64,000 nt of DNA. It comes from G963556115 sp963675945. Lineage in GTDB: Bacteria > Planctomycetota > SZUA-567. The stretch's first letter is position 1. Every line of letters starts with the position of its first letter. The DNA is taken from assembly GCA_963675945.1 (NCBI GenBank), contig OY780932.1, positions 3,162,001 to 3,226,000 on the forward strand. Direction: 5' to 3'. The position numbers were made by a program, and so were the translations under genes. This document shows, piece after piece, positions 61,781 through 64,000 of this stretch. The notes under the pieces are model-generated. The model worked only from the letters and a program-made list of their open reading frames with translations, was not told where the DNA came from and made no database searches.

Positions 61781-63988
61781 TTAAAGCAACATATCCTCTA
61801 TATTCCATGACGGTTCAAAAATAACTCCGGTATCCTTGCTGTAATATTGCATACTGGCGAGTACAAAGCGCTGCGCAAACTCAGAGACTACACCCTCCTG
61901 CTGCAAGCGGTTGCTCTCGGCGGCAGGGAGGGAGACGGTATACCGCTGCAATTTGCGGCAGAACTCTCTGCCGAAGTATGCACCTGTTCGCAACTGCGCA
62001 ACCAAGAGCTCACCCTCGGACGACCACGGCACGATTATCTCTGTACTCGAGTCCTCGATAAATCTGTACTTCTCAGCGAGGGTACGGAAACAAAACTGCA
62101 GCTGGTCCGGCTGACGCCCGATAGCCGGGAGAATCCCCTGCTCATCCATATCACCCCGCCGCTGCCAGAGATACAGCTCAAAGTACTGCTCAATACACTC
62201 CGGGGCGAGCAGATTCCCGCCGGGGTAGCACGCAATAATCTCAGCCGCGCAATCCGCCGACATACGTAAGCAACCCGGTGGCGGTAATTTAGAAGTAGAG
62301 AAGAAATAGACCCGGCCGCAGGACAGCCGACCTTCGCGGTTACACCGCCCCGCAGCCTGCGCCAGAGAATCCAGGCCACAGCGCGCCCGGTACACCGCAG
62401 CAAAGTCCAAATCCACCCCGGCCTCGATCAACTGGGTACTGATGACCCGGCAGAGCAGACCTGCAGCCAGACGCCGGCGAATCTCGGCAATTACCCGGCG
62501 CCGGTGCTCCGGACACATCCGGGTACTGAGGTGATAATGCCCCTCCCCACTACCGAGCTGCTGAAAGAGAGCGGCCGCATGCTGACGGGTATTGACCACA
62601 CACAATACCTGCGTCTCCGCCTGCAACGCCACAACCAGATCCGTATCCTCCAGCACACCCACATCGTGCGCCTGAGCGCGCTGCATATTCCGGTACAGAG
62701 TATAATGATCGGGTATTATGCGACGGACATGCTGCAACCCCTCTTCGAATTCATTTTCCCGGTAGGTCAGATCCGGCTGGGTAGCACTGGTCAGCACAAT
62801 AGAACAGCCATAATTCACTACCAGTTCCCGCATGGCGAGCAAGGTCGGTTTGAGCAAATTCAGAGGGAGAGTCTGTACCTCGTCGAAGATAAGCACACTG
62901 TTTACGATATTGTGCAGCTTGCGGCAGCGGCTGGTTCTAGCCGCAAAGAGTGACTCGAAGAACTGGAGACTGGTAGTAACTATCAGCGGCGCATCCCAGT
63001 TCTCAGCCTGAAGCCGATTCCACTCGGTCTCATGCTCCGGTTCCAGATTTGAATGGTGCTCGAGTACGGCATTATTTCCGAGTTCGGCAAATATCTCCCG
63101 GTATACCCCGGCGGTCTGCTCGATAATACTGGTATACGGTATAACCACTATTAACCGCTCCTTGGCGTAACGCTCGGCATGCGCCAACGCCAAAGCAAGA
63201 GCCGATAAGGTCTTGCCACCACCAGTCGGTACATAAAGTTCGAAGAACCCCGGCTCCCACGCCGCCGCCGCCAACGACGCCTGAAGAATCTGGCGGCGCT
63301 GCATATTCACCGGAGTCGGCTCTGCGTTGCCCCCCAACGCCTGAAGGTGCGCCAGCAGAACCTCCAGCATAGAGGATAAGGAGGGATATTCAAAGCCACG
63401 GAGTACAGCTCTATCCGCAGCCATGAAGGCCTCGGTGGCCAGATAATCGGCGTCGACCAGAGCGCTGAAGAGCAGACGTATCCAGAAGACCAGGCGGAAG
63501 GCTATGGTTGCGGCGTCAATTGTACCCCGGGTAATAAACTCCGGCAACTCCGGGAGTTCTCCGGCCAGGATCTCCTCCGGGGCATTCTCCTGCCAGGCTG
63601 CGATAGCTTTGTGCAACCTGTTCTCCAGCGACGCCTCCCCGGCAGCACCGAGATAATCGAGCAGTCCGGAATGATGCGAGGCGATCACATATGCCAAAAC
63701 TTTATTGAGAGGATTTTCCTTGGTACAGGCGAACTGAGCACCCGCGGTTGAATGGTCTACCCGCCCTCGGCCGGCAGAAGACAGAGTTTCAGGGGCTCCT
63801 GCACTCTGCAAATACTCCTGAAAAGCAAGACTATATTTACCGAGATCATGCCAGCGGCCGGAGAGTTCGCCCCAATCGCGGCTGGAGAACTTCGCTGCAA
63901 AATTCCCGGCAAGCCTGGCGACATTATTTAAATGTGTACCGAGTTCCTCCCAGGGTTTATCCCCAGCGCTGTGCGCATAAAATTTCAT
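61781..63988 (-). CDS. cas3: Cas3 helicase-nuclease, type I-C
   Basis: 735 residues. N-terminal HD nuclease with H19, H47-D48 and K51 (GRWHDLGK) and H103-H104 (ASHHSG). Helicase domain with Walker A TGGGKT (252-257), DEVQ (366-369), SAT in VLTSATQPDL, and QLIEAGVDLDFAAVYRA (motif VI region). It unwinds and degrades DNA bound by Cascade. The ATG at 63988 is 12 bases from the window edge; only a weak ribosome site is visible, so a slightly earlier start cannot be excluded. Confidence 0.94.
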   Translation of the reverse strand: MKFYAHSAGDKPWEELGTHLNNVARLAGNFAAKFSSRDWGELSGRWHDLGKYSLAFQEYLQSAGAPETLSSAGRGRVDHSTAGAQFACTKENPLNKVLAYVIASHHSGLLDYLGAAGEASLENRLHKAIAAWQENAPEEILAGELPELPEFITRGTIDAATIAFRLVFWIRLLFSALVDADYLATEAFMAADRAVLRGFEYPSLSSMLEVLLAHLQALGGNAEPTPVNMQRRQILQASLAAAAWEPGFFELYVPTGGGKTLSALALALAHAERYAKERLIVVIPYTSIIEQTAGVYREIFAELGNNAVLEHHSNLEPEHETEWNRLQAENWDAPLIVTTSLQFFESLFAARTSRCRKLHNIVNSVLIFDEVQTLPLNLLKPTLLAMRELVVNYGCSIVLTSATQPDLTYRENEFEEGLQHVRRIIPDHYTLYRNMQRAQAHDVGVLEDTDLVVALQAETQVLCVVNTRQHAAALFQQLGSGEGHYHLSTRMCPEHRRRVIAEIRRRLAAGLLCRVISTQLIEAGVDLDFAAVYRARCGLDSLAQAAGRCNREGRLSCGRVYFFSTSKLPPPGCLRMSADCAAEIIACYPGGNLLAPECIEQYFELYLWQRRGDMDEQGILPAIGRQPDQLQFCFRTLAEKYRFIEDSSTEIIVPWSSEGELLVAQLRTGAYFGREFCRKLQRYTVSLPAAESNRLQQEGVVSEFAQRFVLASMQYYSKDTGVIFEPSWNIEDMLL

Positions 63989-64000
63989 AGTAGCTACACC

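Overview
The window looks like chromosome of a Gram-negative, probably anaerobic, carbohydrate-fermenting bacterium. Exported proteins carry signal peptides and three separate ABC sugar or oligosaccharide importers with periplasmic binding proteins are present. Promoters read as sigma-70 type and TAG is used as a genuine stop, for example at the end of rpoZ. Gene content (unusual RecA-like protein, DUF134, PIN-PhoH, caspase-fold secreted protein, ISL3/IS256/IS3 remnants) would fit a member of the PVC assemblage such as Lentisphaerota or Kiritimatiellota, but this is a guess: there is no rRNA or other phylogenetic marker that I can read with confidence.

Layout. Positions 1-27300 are mostly housekeeping: a partial gene, an FmdB zinc ribbon and coaC; a cobalamin/LarE/tatC operon (cobS, a cobD-cobQ fusion, larE, tatC); clpB; a secreted thioredoxin fused to a degenerate caspase-like domain; a COG1092-type methyltransferase; an orphan ISL3 DNA-binding domain; a CPBP protease; ribD; DUF134; a SAM methyltransferase; csp and rpoZ; then a minus-strand operon rsmD - rarA - divergent recA-like - N-terminally truncated NFACT. 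An ankyrin protein, a degenerate amidase, a phosphohexomutase and PIN-PhoH follow.

Positions 27455-30317 hold two decayed insertion sequences, an IS256 copy with an amber codon and an apparent in-frame deletion, and an IS3 copy with a frameshifted OrfB. They border a markedly AT-rich ribose-type cassette (30815-38035: LacI regulator, permease, ATPase, binding protein, ribokinase, RbsD, UroD-family protein), which looks acquired.

Positions 38774-47589 hold a minus-strand operon for a phosphorylated beta-glucoside route: LacI regulator, GH4 6-phospho-beta-glucosidase, ROK kinase, binding protein, ATPase and two different permeases, with three matching operator-like sites. Positions 47774-55259 hold a GH43 xylosidase plus a complete Opp/Dpp-type importer, probably for xylo-oligosaccharides. 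In all three uptake operons a hairpin lies directly behind the binding-protein gene, a shared device that would make binding protein in excess over membrane components.

Positions 55867-63988 hold a complete type I-C CRISPR-Cas system (cas3, cas5, cas8c, cas7, cas4, cas1, cas2, then a six-repeat array), all read from the minus strand.

The most unusual items are the secreted thioredoxin/pseudo-caspase fusion, the RecA-like protein with an acidic insert next to rarA and a truncated NFACT gene, and the repeated post-binding-protein hairpins.
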